Shown in pieces: positions 45,302 to 55,623 of a DNA stretch of 64,000 nt. The stretch is from Prochlorococcus marinus str. AS9601 (lineage in GTDB: Bacteria; Cyanobacteriota; Cyanobacteriia; PCC-6307; Cyanobiaceae): NCBI RefSeq assembly GCF_000015645.1, contig NC_008816.1, forward strand, positions 124,001 through 188,000. The letters run 5' to 3'. Below the pieces are notes generated by a model. The model ran no database searches, was not told the DNA's origin, and was given only the letters and a program-made list of their open reading frames with translations. A program made the translations under genes and the position numbers. Within the stretch, counting starts at the first letter, position 1, and the number at the start of each line of letters is the position of its first letter.

Positions 45302-46546
45302 TTAAATATCTAATGAAGATGCAACAGTATTAACATCTTTGTCGCCTCTACCAGAGCAATTGATTACTATATTAGTATCTTTTTCAAGAGTAGGGCATAA
45401 TTTATCTAACCAAGCAAAAGCATGGGCAGTTTCAAGTGCAGGTATAATTCCTTCTAGTTCACTAACAAGTTTTAAAGCGTCCAAAGCTTCTTGATCTGTG
45501 ACTGATCCATATTCTGCTCTGCCTATATCTTTTAAATGGCTATGTTCAGGACCTACTCCAGGGTAATCTAAACCTGCACTTATTGAGTGAGCTTCTTGTA
45601 CTTGACCATTATCATCTTGCAAGAGAAGACTCATTGATCCATGCAAAATTCCAACTGACCCTTTAGTGATAGTGGCAGCATGTTTGTCAGTATCAACTCC
45701 GCTTCCTGCGGCTTCAACTCCAATAAGCCGCACAGAAGTTTCTTTAACAAAAGGATGGAAAAGCCCCATTGCATTTGATCCTCCACCTACACAAGCAAGC
45801 AAAATATCGGGTAAAGATCCAAATGATTCCAAACATTGTTTTTTAGTTTCTTCACCTATAACTGCATGAAAATCGCGCACAATCTTTGGGAAAGGGTGTG
45901 GGCCTGCAACAGATCCTAAAATGTAGTGTGTGGTTTCGACATTAGAAACCCAATCTCTAATGGCCTCACTAGTAGCATCCTTAAGTGTTGCAGTTCCAGA
46001 ATTTACAACTTTAACTTCAGCTCCTAAAAGTTTCATTCTGAAAACGTTAAGGGATTGCCTTTTTATATCTTCAGCACCCATGTAGATAATACATTTCAAG
46101 CCAAATCTCGCACAAACAGTAGCAGTAGCAACTCCGTGCTGACCTGCTCCAGTTTCTGCAATTATTCTTTTTTTGCCCATTCTTATTGCCAATAAAGCTT
46201 GTCCAAGAGCATTATTAATTTTGTGAGCCCCAGTATGATTTAAATCTTCTCTTTTAAGCCATATCCTAGGAGTTGCTTGTTTATTTTTGTAATGTTCAGT
46301 AAGTCTTTTGGCTTCATAAAGTGGTGTTTCTCTTCCTACATAAGTCTTGAGTAGGTGATTCAATTCTTCTACAAAAAGTTTATCTTTCCATGCATTAGAC
46401 GCAGCGTCTTCAAGCTCAAAAAGAGCGGGCATTAGCGTTTCAGGAACATATTGACCACCATATTTTCCAAATCTTCCCTCTATGGAGGGTTGATTTAAAT
46501 CGTCATTTTTATAGTTTTGATCTTTGCGAGAAAATGTACTTACCAC
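45302..46546 (-). CDS. trpB: Tryptophan synthase beta subunit
   Basis: A 414-residue PLP enzyme. The cofactor Lys is in [15 protein letters not shown], the phosphate loop is V-G-G-G-S-N-A, and [15 protein letters not shown] opens the core. It joins indole and serine to tryptophan, paired with TrpA, which is not in this window. It is divergent from the SUI1 gene by about 50 bases. The catalytic Glu in [10 protein letters not shown] is also present. Confidence 0.97.
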   Translation of the reverse strand: MVSTFSRKDQNYKNDDLNQPSIEGRFGKYGGQYVPETLMPALFELEDAASNAWKDKLFVEELNHLLKTYVGRETPLYEAKRLTEHYKNKQATPRIWLKREDLNHTGAHKINNALGQALLAIRMGKKRIIAETGAGQHGVATATVCARFGLKCIIYMGAEDIKRQSLNVFRMKLLGAEVKVVNSGTATLKDATSEAIRDWVSNVETTHYILGSVAGPHPFPKIVRDFHAVIGEETKKQCLESFGSLPDILLACVGGGSNAMGLFHPFVKETSVRLIGVEAAGSGVDTDKHAATITKGSVGILHGSMSLLLQDDNGQVQEAHSISAGLDYPGVGPEHSHLKDIGRAEYGSVTDQEALDALKLVSELEGIIPALETAHAFAWLDKLCPTLEKDTNIVINCSGRGDKDVNTVASSLDI

Positions 46547-46594
46547 TTTTTCTATAGAATAAGTATTAACTAACTATAGATTATATTGAAAATA

Positions 46595-46906
46595 ATGGGA
46601 AAAAAGAATTGGATCGAATTTGATAATCAAGAAAAGAAATCTGAAGAAACAGCTAAGGTAGATACTTTTAATAAAAGATCAAAAATAAATATTTCAAAAC
46701 AAAAAAAAGGTAAAAAGGGCAAAACTATAACTTTAATTAGAGGTTTAGGCACTGAGGACGAAATTTTATTAAAAGAATTACTAAAAAAAATTAAAGTTTT
46801 TTGTGGGACTGGAGGAACATTAATTGATAGCAATATCCAGTTACAGGGTGATATGGTATCGAAATCAATTGAGTTTCTTCGTAAAGAGGGATTTCAAAAT
46901 TTATGA
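46595..46906 (+). CDS. SUI1/eIF1-type translation factor (YciH family)
   Basis: A 103-residue protein. A basic N-terminal half rich in Lys leads to a SUI1 domain: T-L-I-R-G-L-G-T-E-D-E-I-L-L-K-E-L-L-K-K-I-K-V-F-C-G-T-G-G-T, then Q-L-Q-G-D. Bacterial YciH proteins can influence start-codon selection in initiation, as eIF1 does; their role in cyanobacteria is not settled. A TTG three codons upstream is an alternative start. It precedes cysC by about 40 bases on the same strand. Confidence 0.88.
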   Translation: MGKKNWIEFDNQEKKSEETAKVDTFNKRSKINISKQKKGKKGKTITLIRGLGTEDEILLKELLKKIKVFCGTGGTLIDSNIQLQGDMVSKSIEFLRKEGFQNL

Positions 46907-46948
46907 AGCAAGGGTTAGGATAGGTTTCTAATTTTGATGAAGTAAAAA

Positions 46949-47572
46949 ATGAAAGAACAAGATCAAACAAAGTCAACCAATATAAAGTGGCACAACTTAA
47001 CTATTGATAGAGAAAAGTTAGAGAAAATGAGAGGTCATAAAGGTATGGTTATCTGGTTTACAGGTTTATCTGGTTCTGGGAAAAGTACTTTGGCTAATGC
47101 TTTAAATGAAGTTTTACACTTAGATGGTTTTTCGACTTATGTGTTGGATGGTGATAATATTAGACACGGTTTATGTAAAGATCTTGGTTTTTCGGATGAA
47201 GATAGAGAAGAAAATATAAGAAGAATTGGCGAAGTTGCGAATTTATTTATGAATGCTGGGATAATAACTATTACAGCATTCGTTTCGCCATTTATTAGCG
47301 ATAGAGATAAGGTGAGAAAAATTATTGGATCTAAGGATTTTATTGAAGTTTATTGTGCTGCTGATATCTCAGTTTGCGAAAATAGGGATACTAAAGGTCT
47401 TTATAAGAAAGCTCGTTTGGGAGAAATTAAGGAATTCACAGGGATTTCTAGTCCATATGAAGCTCCTCTCAATCCCGAAATTGTTGTTGATACAGGTTCG
47501 TTAGAATTAAATGATTCCGTTGAAAAAATTATTAACTACCTTAAAAAAGAAAACTTTCTTAACAAGGCATAA
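46949..47572 (+). CDS. cysC: Adenylylsulfate (APS) kinase
   Basis: A 207-residue kinase. The P-loop is G-L-S-G-S-G-K-S-T near residue 38, then L-D-G-D-N-I-R-H-G-L and F-S-D-E-D-R-E-E-N-I-R-R, and a late A-R-L-G-E-I-K-E-F-T-G. It converts APS to PAPS, the sulfonate donor and an intermediate of sulfate assimilation. Length is that of the free-standing bacterial enzyme. It follows the SUI1 gene and ends 15 bases from purE on the other strand. Confidence 0.95.
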   Translation: MKEQDQTKSTNIKWHNLTIDREKLEKMRGHKGMVIWFTGLSGSGKSTLANALNEVLHLDGFSTYVLDGDNIRHGLCKDLGFSDEDREENIRRIGEVANLFMNAGIITITAFVSPFISDRDKVRKIIGSKDFIEVYCAADISVCENRDTKGLYKKARLGEIKEFTGISSPYEAPLNPEIVVDTGSLELNDSVEKIINYLKKENFLNKA

Positions 47573-47587
47573 TAGAAAAATATTAGT

Positions 47588-48124
47588 TCATTTATTTTGA
47601 AGATAATTGTCAGGTCCAATATTTGATAACTTACTATTTTTAGTTCTTACCTTTGTATGTAGATTTTCTCTGAATTCTTTCAAATTTTTCTTTATGGATT
47701 CGTCAAATAAACTGATCATCTCTATTGCCAATAATCCAGCATTTTGACCTCCATTAATTGCAACTGTTGCAACTGGAATTCCAGCGGGCATTTGTACGAT
47801 TGATAAAAGAGAGTCAATCCCCTTAAGTGTCTTACTCTCTACTGGTACACCAATTACAGGAATGCAAGTTATAGATGCTAGCATTCCTGGAAGATGAGCA
47901 GCACCCCCAGCACCGGCAATTATTACTTTTATGTTTTCTGATTCTGCATTTTTTGCATATTCCATCATTTCAATAGGTGTTCGATGAGCGGAAAGTATAC
48001 AAACTTCAGTTTTTATTCCAAATTCTCTTAAAATATCAATGGATGGCTTCAATGTTTTTAGATCTGAATCACTACCCATTACGACAGCAATTTTATAAAT
48101 ATCTTTAGAATTCAATTCTGACAA
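47588..48124 (-). CDS. purE: N5-carboxyaminoimidazole ribonucleotide mutase
   Basis: A 178-residue protein. The signature is V-M-G-S-D-S-D-L-K-T near the N-terminus, S-A-H-R-T-P near residue 43, and A-G-A-G-G-A-A-H-L-P-G-M. This is the class I PurE pattern; it moves the carboxyl group in purine synthesis and works with PurK, which is not in the window. A C-terminal tail of about 15 polar residues extends past the core. It is divergent from chlM across about 90 bases. Confidence 0.95.
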   Translation of the reverse strand: MSELNSKDIYKIAVVMGSDSDLKTLKPSIDILREFGIKTEVCILSAHRTPIEMMEYAKNAESENIKVIIAGAGGAAHLPGMLASITCIPVIGVPVESKTLKGIDSLLSIVQMPAGIPVATVAINGGQNAGLLAIEMISLFDESIKKNLKEFRENLHTKVRTKNSKLSNIGPDNYLQNK

Positions 48125-48213
48125 AATAACAAATCAATTCTTTCCTATAATGGCGTGCAATTAATTTGGCGCCAGTTAGTTAGTATAAAAAGAATAAATT
48201 TTCATAGAATATT

Positions 48214-48915
48214 ATGACGTCAAATAAGATTATCGAAAAAAGTGAAGTAAGAGAATATTTTAATGGTACTGGCTTTGAAAGATGGAATAAGATTTATAGC
48301 AAATCTGATGAAATTAATACAGTTCAGAAAAATATTAGGAAAGGACATCAAAAAACTGTAGATGATGTAGTCTCATACATTAAAAATTATCCTGAATTAA
48401 CAAAAAAAAGTTATTGTGATGCAGGCTGTGGTGTAGGAAGTCTTTCAATACCTTTATTAAGACTCGGTATAAAAGAACTACAGTTGAGCGATATTTCTTA
48501 TGAAATGATTGAAGAAACAAAAAAACGCATTCATGAATTAGGTTTGAGTCAAGGCAAAATTAAATATGAAGTCTGTGACCTGGAAAAATTAAAAGGATTA
48601 TTTGATGTTGTAGTTTGTTTGGATGTATTTATTCATTATCCTCAACCGGTCGCAGAAGAAATGGTTCAACATCTATGCGATTTAAGCAAAGAAAAACTAA
48701 TCGTTAGCTTTGCTCCTTATACTCCAGTTCTTGCTGTTCTAAAAAATATTGGAAAATTATTTCCTGGGCCAAGTAAAACTACAAGGGCATATACATTGAA
48801 AGAAAAGGGTATTATTAATGCTGCGAAAGAAAGAGGATTTAAAGTTGTTAAAAAGAAATTAAATCAAGCTCCTTTTTATTTTTCAAAACTAATTGAATTC
48901 GAAAAAATTAAATAA
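48214..48915 (+). CDS. chlM: Magnesium-protoporphyrin IX methyltransferase
   Basis: A 233-residue SAM-dependent methyltransferase. The N-terminal V-R-E-Y-F-N-G-T-G-F-E-R-W is the ChlM/BchM signature, and the SAM loop is C-D-A-G-C-G-V-G-S-L-S-I-P near residue 70. V-V-C-L-D-V-F-I-H-Y and the late F-P-G-P-S-K-T follow. It methylates Mg-protoporphyrin IX on the way to divinyl chlorophyll. It ends one base from the Ycf29-like gene on the other strand. Confidence 0.95.
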   Translation: MTSNKIIEKSEVREYFNGTGFERWNKIYSKSDEINTVQKNIRKGHQKTVDDVVSYIKNYPELTKKSYCDAGCGVGSLSIPLLRLGIKELQLSDISYEMIEETKKRIHELGLSQGKIKYEVCDLEKLKGLFDVVVCLDVFIHYPQPVAEEMVQHLCDLSKEKLIVSFAPYTPVLAVLKNIGKLFPGPSKTTRAYTLKEKGIINAAKERGFKVVKKKLNQAPFYFSKLIEFEKIK

Positions 48916-48916
48916 T

Positions 48917-49645
48917 TTATTTTACTAAATGATTTTCAAGTGCATAACGAACTAATTCTGTTCGGCTTGAAGTACCGGTCTTGATAAAAAGTCTACTTAC
49001 ATATTTCTCAACATTTCTAATAGATGTTTCAAGCTTTCTAGCAATTTCCTTGTTCATCAGCCCCTCTGCTACTAGTTGAAGCACACTTGCTTCTCTAGGA
49101 GTAAAACTAGGAAGATTTATTTTATTTTCTGGATTAGTCTGGTTTTGGTCTGTGAGCATAGATTTTATTTCAGTAATTTGTTTTGCCATTTTGCTTACGT
49201 CAATATCTGCGAATCTTGCCGCTTCTTTTAATAGTCGTTCTTGTCTGTTGATTACATTTTTAACTCTTGCAGCTAATTCATCTGGATCGAAAGGTTTGGA
49301 AATATAATCATCAACTCCTGCAAGATAACCTTCTGTTCTGTCTAGGGTCATTCCTTTTGCAGTTAGAAAAATAACTGGAGTTCCTCCTAATTTTTCATCC
49401 TCTCTAATTTTTTTTAATAAATCATAACCGTTGGCTCGGGGCATCATAACATCGCTAATTATCAAATCGGGGAAAATTGTTTGAGCTTTTTCCCAACCAT
49501 CCTCGCCATCAACTGCAATAATTATTTCAAAGCCTTCATCTTCTAGAAATGTTTTAACAGCTGTTCTTAAACCAGGCTCATCATCAACTAATAAAATTCT
49601 TGATTTTCTTACAAGTTCATTATTTATTTGATTAATTTCATTCAT
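48917..49645 (-). CDS. Ycf29-like NarL/LuxR response regulator
   Basis: A 242-residue response regulator. The receiver shows L-V-D-D-E-P-G, the phosphoacceptor Asp in D-L-I-I-S-D-V-M-M-P, F-L-T-A-K-G and I-S-K-P-F-D-P-D-E-L. A linker of about 60 residues leads to a LuxR helix-turn-helix, F-T-P-R-E-A-S-V-L-Q-L-V-A-E-G-L-M-N-K-E-I-A. The T-A-K-G-M-T-L-D-R-T-x-G-Y block and overall layout fit the Ycf29 group of cyanobacteria and plastids, whose targets are not well known. No histidine kinase is adjacent. It is divergent from the cysteine desulfurase gene. Confidence 0.8.
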   Translation of the reverse strand: MNEINQINNELVRKSRILLVDDEPGLRTAVKTFLEDEGFEIIIAVDGEDGWEKAQTIFPDLIISDVMMPRANGYDLLKKIREDEKLGGTPVIFLTAKGMTLDRTEGYLAGVDDYISKPFDPDELAARVKNVINRQERLLKEAARFADIDVSKMAKQITEIKSMLTDQNQTNPENKINLPSFTPREASVLQLVAEGLMNKEIARKLETSIRNVEKYVSRLFIKTGTSSRTELVRYALENHLVK

Positions 49646-49704
49646 TTTTTAAATTCTTAAATTTGATTTTCTAGTAATAAACAGAATTTTATATACTTAA
49701 CATA

Positions 49705-50850
49705 ATGCTATCAACTCCCATACTACTAGACTATCAATCTTCGACTCCTTGCTCTAAAGATGTTGTTGATTCTATGAAACCTTTTTGGAGTGAGATATTT
49801 TCTAATCCTGCAAGCAAATCTAATTTGGCGGGAATTAACGCAAGCGCTATATTGGAAGCCTCAAGAGAAAAAATAGAACAAAATTTATTTCTTAAGAATA
49901 AAAAAGTTATTTTTACAAGCGGGGCAACTGAATCTAATAACTTAGCTTTATTAGGTTTTGCTAGAAATTTCTATAAAAAAACAGGAAATTATGGACATAT
50001 TATTACCTTAAAAACGGAGCATAAAGCTGTTTTGGAGCCCCTAAATCAACTAAAAAAAGAGGGATTTATGGTTACAGAAATTAATCCTGATAAAGATGGC
50101 TTAATTTCAGAAGAACAATTCAAAAAAAATATAAAAGAAGATACATTTCTGGTTAGTGTAATGTTGGCAAATAACGAAATAGGAGTTATTCAGCCCATAG
50201 AGAATATTTCAAAGATATGTAAATCGAGAGGAATAATTTTCCACTCTGATTTTGCACAATGTTTAGGTTATATGGCGTTAGACAATCTTTTATCAGATGT
50301 AAACATGATAACGATGAGTTCGCACAAAATATATGGTCCAAAAGGGATAGGACTTCTTTTGATTGATGAAGAAATTAATCTTGAGCCTTTAATTGTTGGA
50401 GGAGGTCAGGAATATGGTCTTAGGTCTGGAACATTACCTCTTCCTTTAGTAGTTGGCTTTGCTAAAGCAATAGAGATAGCAGTTTTTAATCAAAAAAATA
50501 ATGCTGAGAAATTACTTTTTTACAGAAATAACCTTTTAGAGGGGTTGTTAAAAAATAATTCTGGTTTATTAATTAATGGCTCTATAGAAAAAAGATTACC
50601 TCACAATTTAAATTTGACTGTATTGGATTTAAACGGAGCAAAGTTTCATAAACTTTTAAAATCTAAAATAATTTGTTCTACTGGATCTGCATGTAGTAGT
50701 GGTGAACCATCTCATGTTTTACTAGCCTTAGGTAGATCTCTTAAAGAAGTAGAATCTTCAATAAGGCTAAGTATTGGATTAAGTACTAATTCAAAAGATA
50801 TAAAACAAGCAATTCATATTCTTACAAATACGATCAGATCATTACGATAG
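49705..50850 (+). CDS. Cysteine desulfurase (NifS/IscS family)
   Basis: A 381-residue PLP enzyme. The start I-L-L-D-Y-Q-S-S-T-P, F-T-S-G-A-T-E-S-N-N, the cofactor Lys in S-S-H-K-I-Y-G-P-K-G-I-G and the catalytic Cys in S-T-G-S-A-C-S-S-G-E-P-S-H-V-L mark group I desulfurases. It releases sulfur from cysteine for Fe-S clusters and thiolated tRNA. The genome should also hold SufS; this one is a second, IscS/NifS-like enzyme. It is convergent with rsmH at 14 bases. Confidence 0.9.
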   Translation: MLSTPILLDYQSSTPCSKDVVDSMKPFWSEIFSNPASKSNLAGINASAILEASREKIEQNLFLKNKKVIFTSGATESNNLALLGFARNFYKKTGNYGHIITLKTEHKAVLEPLNQLKKEGFMVTEINPDKDGLISEEQFKKNIKEDTFLVSVMLANNEIGVIQPIENISKICKSRGIIFHSDFAQCLGYMALDNLLSDVNMITMSSHKIYGPKGIGLLLIDEEINLEPLIVGGGQEYGLRSGTLPLPLVVGFAKAIEIAVFNQKNNAEKLLFYRNNLLEGLLKNNSGLLINGSIEKRLPHNLNLTVLDLNGAKFHKLLKSKIICSTGSACSSGEPSHVLLALGRSLKEVESSIRLSIGLSTNSKDIKQAIHILTNTIRSLR

Positions 50851-50864
50851 GAAAATATTTGCTT

Positions 50865-51767
50865 TTAATTTAATTGAGCAATTCTTAATTTTCCACTTCT
50901 AGCTCTTTTATTTAGTTCAATTTCTTGTTCGGAAGGAGTTATTGGCTTTTTTGTCAGGTTTTTTAGTCTTTGATCATTCTTAAAACAACTCTTAACTAAT
51001 CTATCCTCAAGGGAATGAAAACTAATAATAGAAATAATACCCCCTGGCAAAAGCCATTCAGGTACAACTTGCAAAAATTTTTCTAATACTTCAATTTCTT
51101 TATTAACAGCAATTCTTAGTGCTTGAAATGTTCTTGTTGCTGGATGTATTTTTTTATATCTTTGTTTTGGTGGGAAGCAGCCTGCAATAGAATAAGCTAA
51201 CTCTTTTGTTCCAGAATATTTCCCATTTTCCTTCAAATCCAATTTTATTTTTCTAGCAATCTTTCTTGATAATCTCTCCTCTCCGTATTTATAGATTAGG
51301 TTAGCTAGATCTTTTTCATTTAAAGCCTCAATTAATTTATCTGCATCAACATCAAGAAAAGGATTCATGCGCATATCAAGTGGACCATCTTTCTGGAAAC
51401 TAAATCCTCTTTTAGGGTCATCAATTTGGTTACTATTTACTCCAAGATCTGCAATCACAAAAGAAACTTTTTCTTTTGGTACAAAATCCGCAAAATTTGA
51501 AGCCCTTATATCAATCCTGTTTTTAAACTCATCAAGTTTTTTTGATGCTGATTTTCTCGCGAATGGATCTTGATCAAGTCCAATTATATTTAAATCCGAA
51601 TATTTTCTCAATAAATGATAAGAGTGCCCGCCACCACCTAAAGTTGCGTCTATTCCCTTTAGTTGATTGTTATGTATCAGTGGGTAATGCTCTAATGAGG
51701 CCATAATCTCATCTGTCATAACTGATTGATGATTGAAAAAAGATGAATCAGATAGGTCAGTTTGCAT
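50865..51767 (-). CDS. rsmH: 16S rRNA m4C1402 methyltransferase
   Basis: A 300-residue methyltransferase. The SAM loop is I-D-A-T-L-G-G-G-G-H-S-Y-H near residue 40, then I-G-L-D-Q-D-P-F-A, V-I-A-D-L-G-V-N-S and the C-terminal S-F-H-S-L-E-D-R-L-V-K-S-C-F. RsmH methylates N4 of C1402 in the 30S decoding centre. It stands apart from the division cluster where it lies in many bacteria. It is divergent from ndhH by about 38 bases. Confidence 0.95.
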   Translation of the reverse strand: MQTDLSDSSFFNHQSVMTDEIMASLEHYPLIHNNQLKGIDATLGGGGHSYHLLRKYSDLNIIGLDQDPFARKSASKKLDEFKNRIDIRASNFADFVPKEKVSFVIADLGVNSNQIDDPKRGFSFQKDGPLDMRMNPFLDVDADKLIEALNEKDLANLIYKYGEERLSRKIARKIKLDLKENGKYSGTKELAYSIAGCFPPKQRYKKIHPATRTFQALRIAVNKEIEVLEKFLQVVPEWLLPGGIISIISFHSLEDRLVKSCFKNDQRLKNLTKKPITPSEQEIELNKRARSGKLRIAQLN

Positions 51768-51805
51768 AACTTTCGACTAAGATTTGTGTAGAAGTTAAAT
51801 TTGGA

Positions 51806-52993
51806 ATGGCTCAGCTAGAGACTAGAACAGAACCAATGGTGGTCAATTTTGGCCCTCACCATCCCTCAATGCATGGTGTTTTAAGGTTAGTTGTAACTCT
51901 TGATGGTGAGAATGTCATTGATTGCGAGCCAGTAATTGGATATTTACACAGAGGAATGGAAAAAATAGCTGAAAATAGGACAAATGTAATGTATGTCCCT
52001 TATGTAAGCAGAATGGATTATGCCGCAGGAATGTTTTATGAAGCTATTGTAGTAAATGCTCCTGAAAGATTAGCTAATATTCCAGTTCCCAAAAGAGCTA
52101 GTTACATCAGAGTTCTTATGCTCGAACTTAATCGTATTGCTAATCATCTTTTATGGCTTGGTCCCTTTTTAGCAGACGTTGGAGCTCAAACTCCATTTTT
52201 CTATATCTTTAGAGAAAGAGAGATGATCTATGATCTCTGGGAAGCTGCTACTGGACAAAGGCTAATAAATAATAATTTCTTTAGAATAGGTGGAGTAGCA
52301 TGTGATCTCCCATACGGATGGTTAGAAAAATGTATAGACTTTTGCGATTGGTTCGGTCCGAAGATAGATGAATACGAAAAATTAATCACAAATAATCCAA
52401 TTTTTAAAAAAAGAATTGAAGGTTTAGGAACAATACAAAGAGACCAGGCAATTAATTGGTCTTTGTCTGGGCCAATGCTTAGAGCTTCTGGGGTTTCATG
52501 GGATTTAAGGAAAGTCGATAGTTATGAATGTTATGACGATTTTGATTGGCAGATTGCTTCTGAAAAAGAAGGAGATTGTTATGCGAGATATCGAGTAAGA
52601 GTTGAAGAGATGAGACAATCACTAAGTATCATTCGCCAAGCCTGCAAAATGATTCCAGGAGGCCCAACAGAAAATTTAGAAGCTCAAAGAATGGTGACTG
52701 AAGATAAGAAAAGTGAAATATTCGGTATTGACTACCAATATGTAGCTAAGAAGGTTGCTCCAACTTTTAAAATTCCTAATGGAGAATTATACACAAGATT
52801 AGAGTCCGGCAAAGGAGAAATAGGTGTTTTTATTCAAGGAAATAATGAAGTTACCCCATGGAGATTCAAAATCAGAGCAGCTGATTTAAATAATCTGCAA
52901 ATATTGCCTCATATTCTTAAAGGTGCCAAAATCGCTGATATTATGGCAATCCTTGGATCAATAGATGTCATTATGGGATCTGTTGATAGATAA
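51806..52993 (+). CDS. ndhH: NDH-1 subunit 7 (NdhH)
   Basis: A 395-residue NuoD/49-kDa homologue. The motif [14 protein letters not shown] is near the N-terminus, [11 protein letters not shown] and [10 protein letters not shown] follow, and I-M-G-S-V-D-R ends the protein. This subunit lines the quinone site in the peripheral arm next to NdhK's cluster. It is alone in this genome region, away from the ndhAIGE cluster, and precedes the thioesterase gene by about nine bases. Confidence 0.96.
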
Positions 52994-53002
52994 TTTCTTT
53001 AA

Positions 53003-53455
<453 letters not shown>

Positions 53456-53458
53456 TTA

Positions 53459-54661
53459 TTATTTTTTAAATTTATATTTTATTTTTTCTGTAATGCTATT
53501 TTTGTTTTTAACAATCCACTTTTCAGGCCTTTCATGTTTAGGCCAATTTTGAGAAAATTTTTTTAATAAATTTAAAGAAATTTCAATATTTTTATTATTT
53601 GTAAGTTCTCTAAATTCAACTATTACTTTAATCTTATTTCCCCATAATTTGTTAGATACTTTTGAAATATTGAATTTATTAATTGGGATATTTTCTTTCA
53701 TAATGAAATCATTTAATCTTGATTCAATTACTTCAGGGAAAACGATTTCTCCTCCTGAATTAAAGGCATTATCACTTCTTCCGACAAAGTTTAAATAGAA
53801 AGAATTATTGATTTGATTAATTTCACCTAAATCACCTGTTTGCCACCACCCATTTTTATTTTTGAAATTTTCAGTTTTTAAAGAGTCTATTATTTCGATT
53901 CCAATTCTGGCTGATTTTATCTCGATTAATCCTTGTGCGTTAATTCTTATTTTTGTATCAGGTAGTATTTCTCCAACATTTTTATAACCCATTAAGAATT
54001 CTTTTGGTTTTAAACTCGTAACCATTGCTGCTGTTTCAGTTGAGCCGTAACAAGGTGCTAATTTTATTTTTTCTTTTATACATTGTTCTGCAGTTTCATC
54101 TGGAATTGAAGCTCCTCCTACCCAAATTAGATCAAAAATTTTTAGCCAACTAATTCCATCTTTTTGAGCTAAAAGTCTTTGTAATTGGGTAGGTACTAAT
54201 GACGTAATCAAGTATTTTTTGTTTTTTTTAAAATTAATTGTAAAAAGTAAAAGTTCTCGAGTTTTTTTTATCAAATTCGGAGAAATATTAATACAATCAC
54301 ATCCCCAAGTTTGACTTCTAAAAATTGGCATTAATCCACTTATATGATTCAGGGGTAAAGTATTGAAAATTAAGCAGTTTTGCAATTCAAATCCTTGCTC
54401 TATTAGCCATTTACCTGATGTAGCTGCAGATAATTTAAGATTATCAAAATGGTGAAAACATTGTCTCGGTTTTCCAGAACTCCCACTACTGTTTAAGATA
54501 ATTGCTGGCCCATTTTCAGTAATTGAATCTAATACATCTTTGTCTTGGTAAAATTTGTTTTTTACATAAATAATTTTATTCTCTCTAATTTTTTCAATAA
54601 TTTTCTCAACAGATTGAGTTTCGTTATTTTCAACTTCAATAGTATGAATTTTATTTTTCAT
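53459..54661 (-). CDS. menE: O-succinylbenzoate-CoA ligase
   Basis: A 400-residue adenylate-forming enzyme. The P-loop is I-L-N-S-S-G-S-S-G-K-P-R near residue 57, then F-N-T-L-P-L-N-H-I-S-G, the A5-like C-Y-G-S-T-E-T-A, and W-W-Q-T-G-D-L-G. It activates o-succinylbenzoate with CoA for phylloquinone. It is shorter than many ligases (400 versus ~450-500), lacking part of the terminal lid, as usual for cyanobacterial MenE. The ATG overlaps the menC stop (ATGA); an ATG four codons upstream is possible. Confidence 0.88.
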   Translation of the reverse strand: MKNKIHTIEVENNETQSVEKIIEKIRENKIIYVKNKFYQDKDVLDSITENGPAIILNSSGSSGKPRQCFHHFDNLKLSAATSGKWLIEQGFELQNCLIFNTLPLNHISGLMPIFRSQTWGCDCINISPNLIKKTRELLLFTINFKKNKKYLITSLVPTQLQRLLAQKDGISWLKIFDLIWVGGASIPDETAEQCIKEKIKLAPCYGSTETAAMVTSLKPKEFLMGYKNVGEILPDTKIRINAQGLIEIKSARIGIEIIDSLKTENFKNKNGWWQTGDLGEINQINNSFYLNFVGRSDNAFNSGGEIVFPEVIESRLNDFIMKENIPINKFNISKVSNKLWGNKIKVIVEFRELTNNKNIEISLNLLKKFSQNWPKHERPEKWIVKNKNSITEKIKYKFKK

Positions 54662-55623
54662 AGTTGATCCCATATCTTTTTTGCTTCATTTAAAAATAGA
54701 AACGAATTAGGGAATTTATTCATTGCTAAACCAGGAACTTTTGGAGTTGGTCCTTGTAATTGTAGAGACGATAAATGATAAAGCCATCTCTTCCCTATAC
54801 CAGTTTCAAATGAGGTACTTATAGATATTAAAGCTTTTTTATTTTCTAATTCTCTTAAAAGATTAACTGGATTATTTTCTTGAGAAGGCCTTCTAATTTG
54901 CCAACCTTTCCACTCATTAATCAAATTTGGAAATTTTAAAAGTGATTCGTCTAAGGCTATAGGGATTTTTTTGTTTAGTTCTGTCAGTCCATCAATATCA
55001 TCAACACAGAGAGGTTGTTCTAACCAATCTACATTTTTGTTATCCTTCAAAATATCAGCCCATCTATTAGCTATCTCTCTTCCCCAAGAACCATTAGCAT
55101 CTATTCTTAACTTAATATTATTGCCTATTTGGCTTAAAATTTCTTCTAAACTTGCTTCTTCCTCTTGATTATTTTTTAATGCTACTTTCCATTTTATGGT
55201 TAATGATTTTCCAATATCAGATTGTCTTTTTTTAATTTTATTTAGATCTGAAACTACATTTTCATGATTTAACAATATGGCTGTTTTACCAATTTCATCA
55301 AAGTAGTAGTTTTCTTTAAAAATTATTTTTCCATTGATCTCAGCTAATGCAGAATTTATTGCAGATTGAATACATGGGTGAAAAATATTTATTTGCTCAG
55401 ATAAATTAAATTCCTCTATATATTCAGGGATCATATCTAGTTCTTTCGCACACTTTTTTAAGTCTTTTTTATATAGCGGTGAAACTTCTCCAAACCCTAT
55501 TTTTTTATCATTCCTTATTAATTTAATTATCCAACCCGATTTTGTATGGTAATTGGTTTTAGAATTTTCTACTTTTTCCGATAACTTAAAGCTATAAGAT
55601 TTTTTTTGAAATATTAAGTTCAT
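54658..55623 (-). CDS. menC: O-succinylbenzoate synthase
   Basis: A 321-residue enolase-superfamily enzyme. The catalytic Lys region is L-T-I-K-W-K-V-A, metal ligands fall in L-R-I-D-A-N-G-S-W and W-L-E-Q-P-L, and the next is A-L-D-E-S-L. These are the MenC arrangement, dehydrating SHCHC to o-succinylbenzoate. Sequence identity in this family is low, so context (between menA and menE with ATGA overlaps on both sides) supports the call. Confidence 0.88.
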   Translation of the reverse strand: MNLIFQKKSYSFKLSEKVENSKTNYHTKSGWIIKLIRNDKKIGFGEVSPLYKKDLKKCAKELDMIPEYIEEFNLSEQINIFHPCIQSAINSALAEINGKIIFKENYYFDEIGKTAILLNHENVVSDLNKIKKRQSDIGKSLTIKWKVALKNNQEEEASLEEILSQIGNNIKLRIDANGSWGREIANRWADILKDNKNVDWLEQPLCVDDIDGLTELNKKIPIALDESLLKFPNLINEWKGWQIRRPSQENNPVNLLRELENKKALISISTSFETGIGKRWLYHLSSLQLQGPTPKVPGLAMNKFPNSFLFLNEAKKIWDQL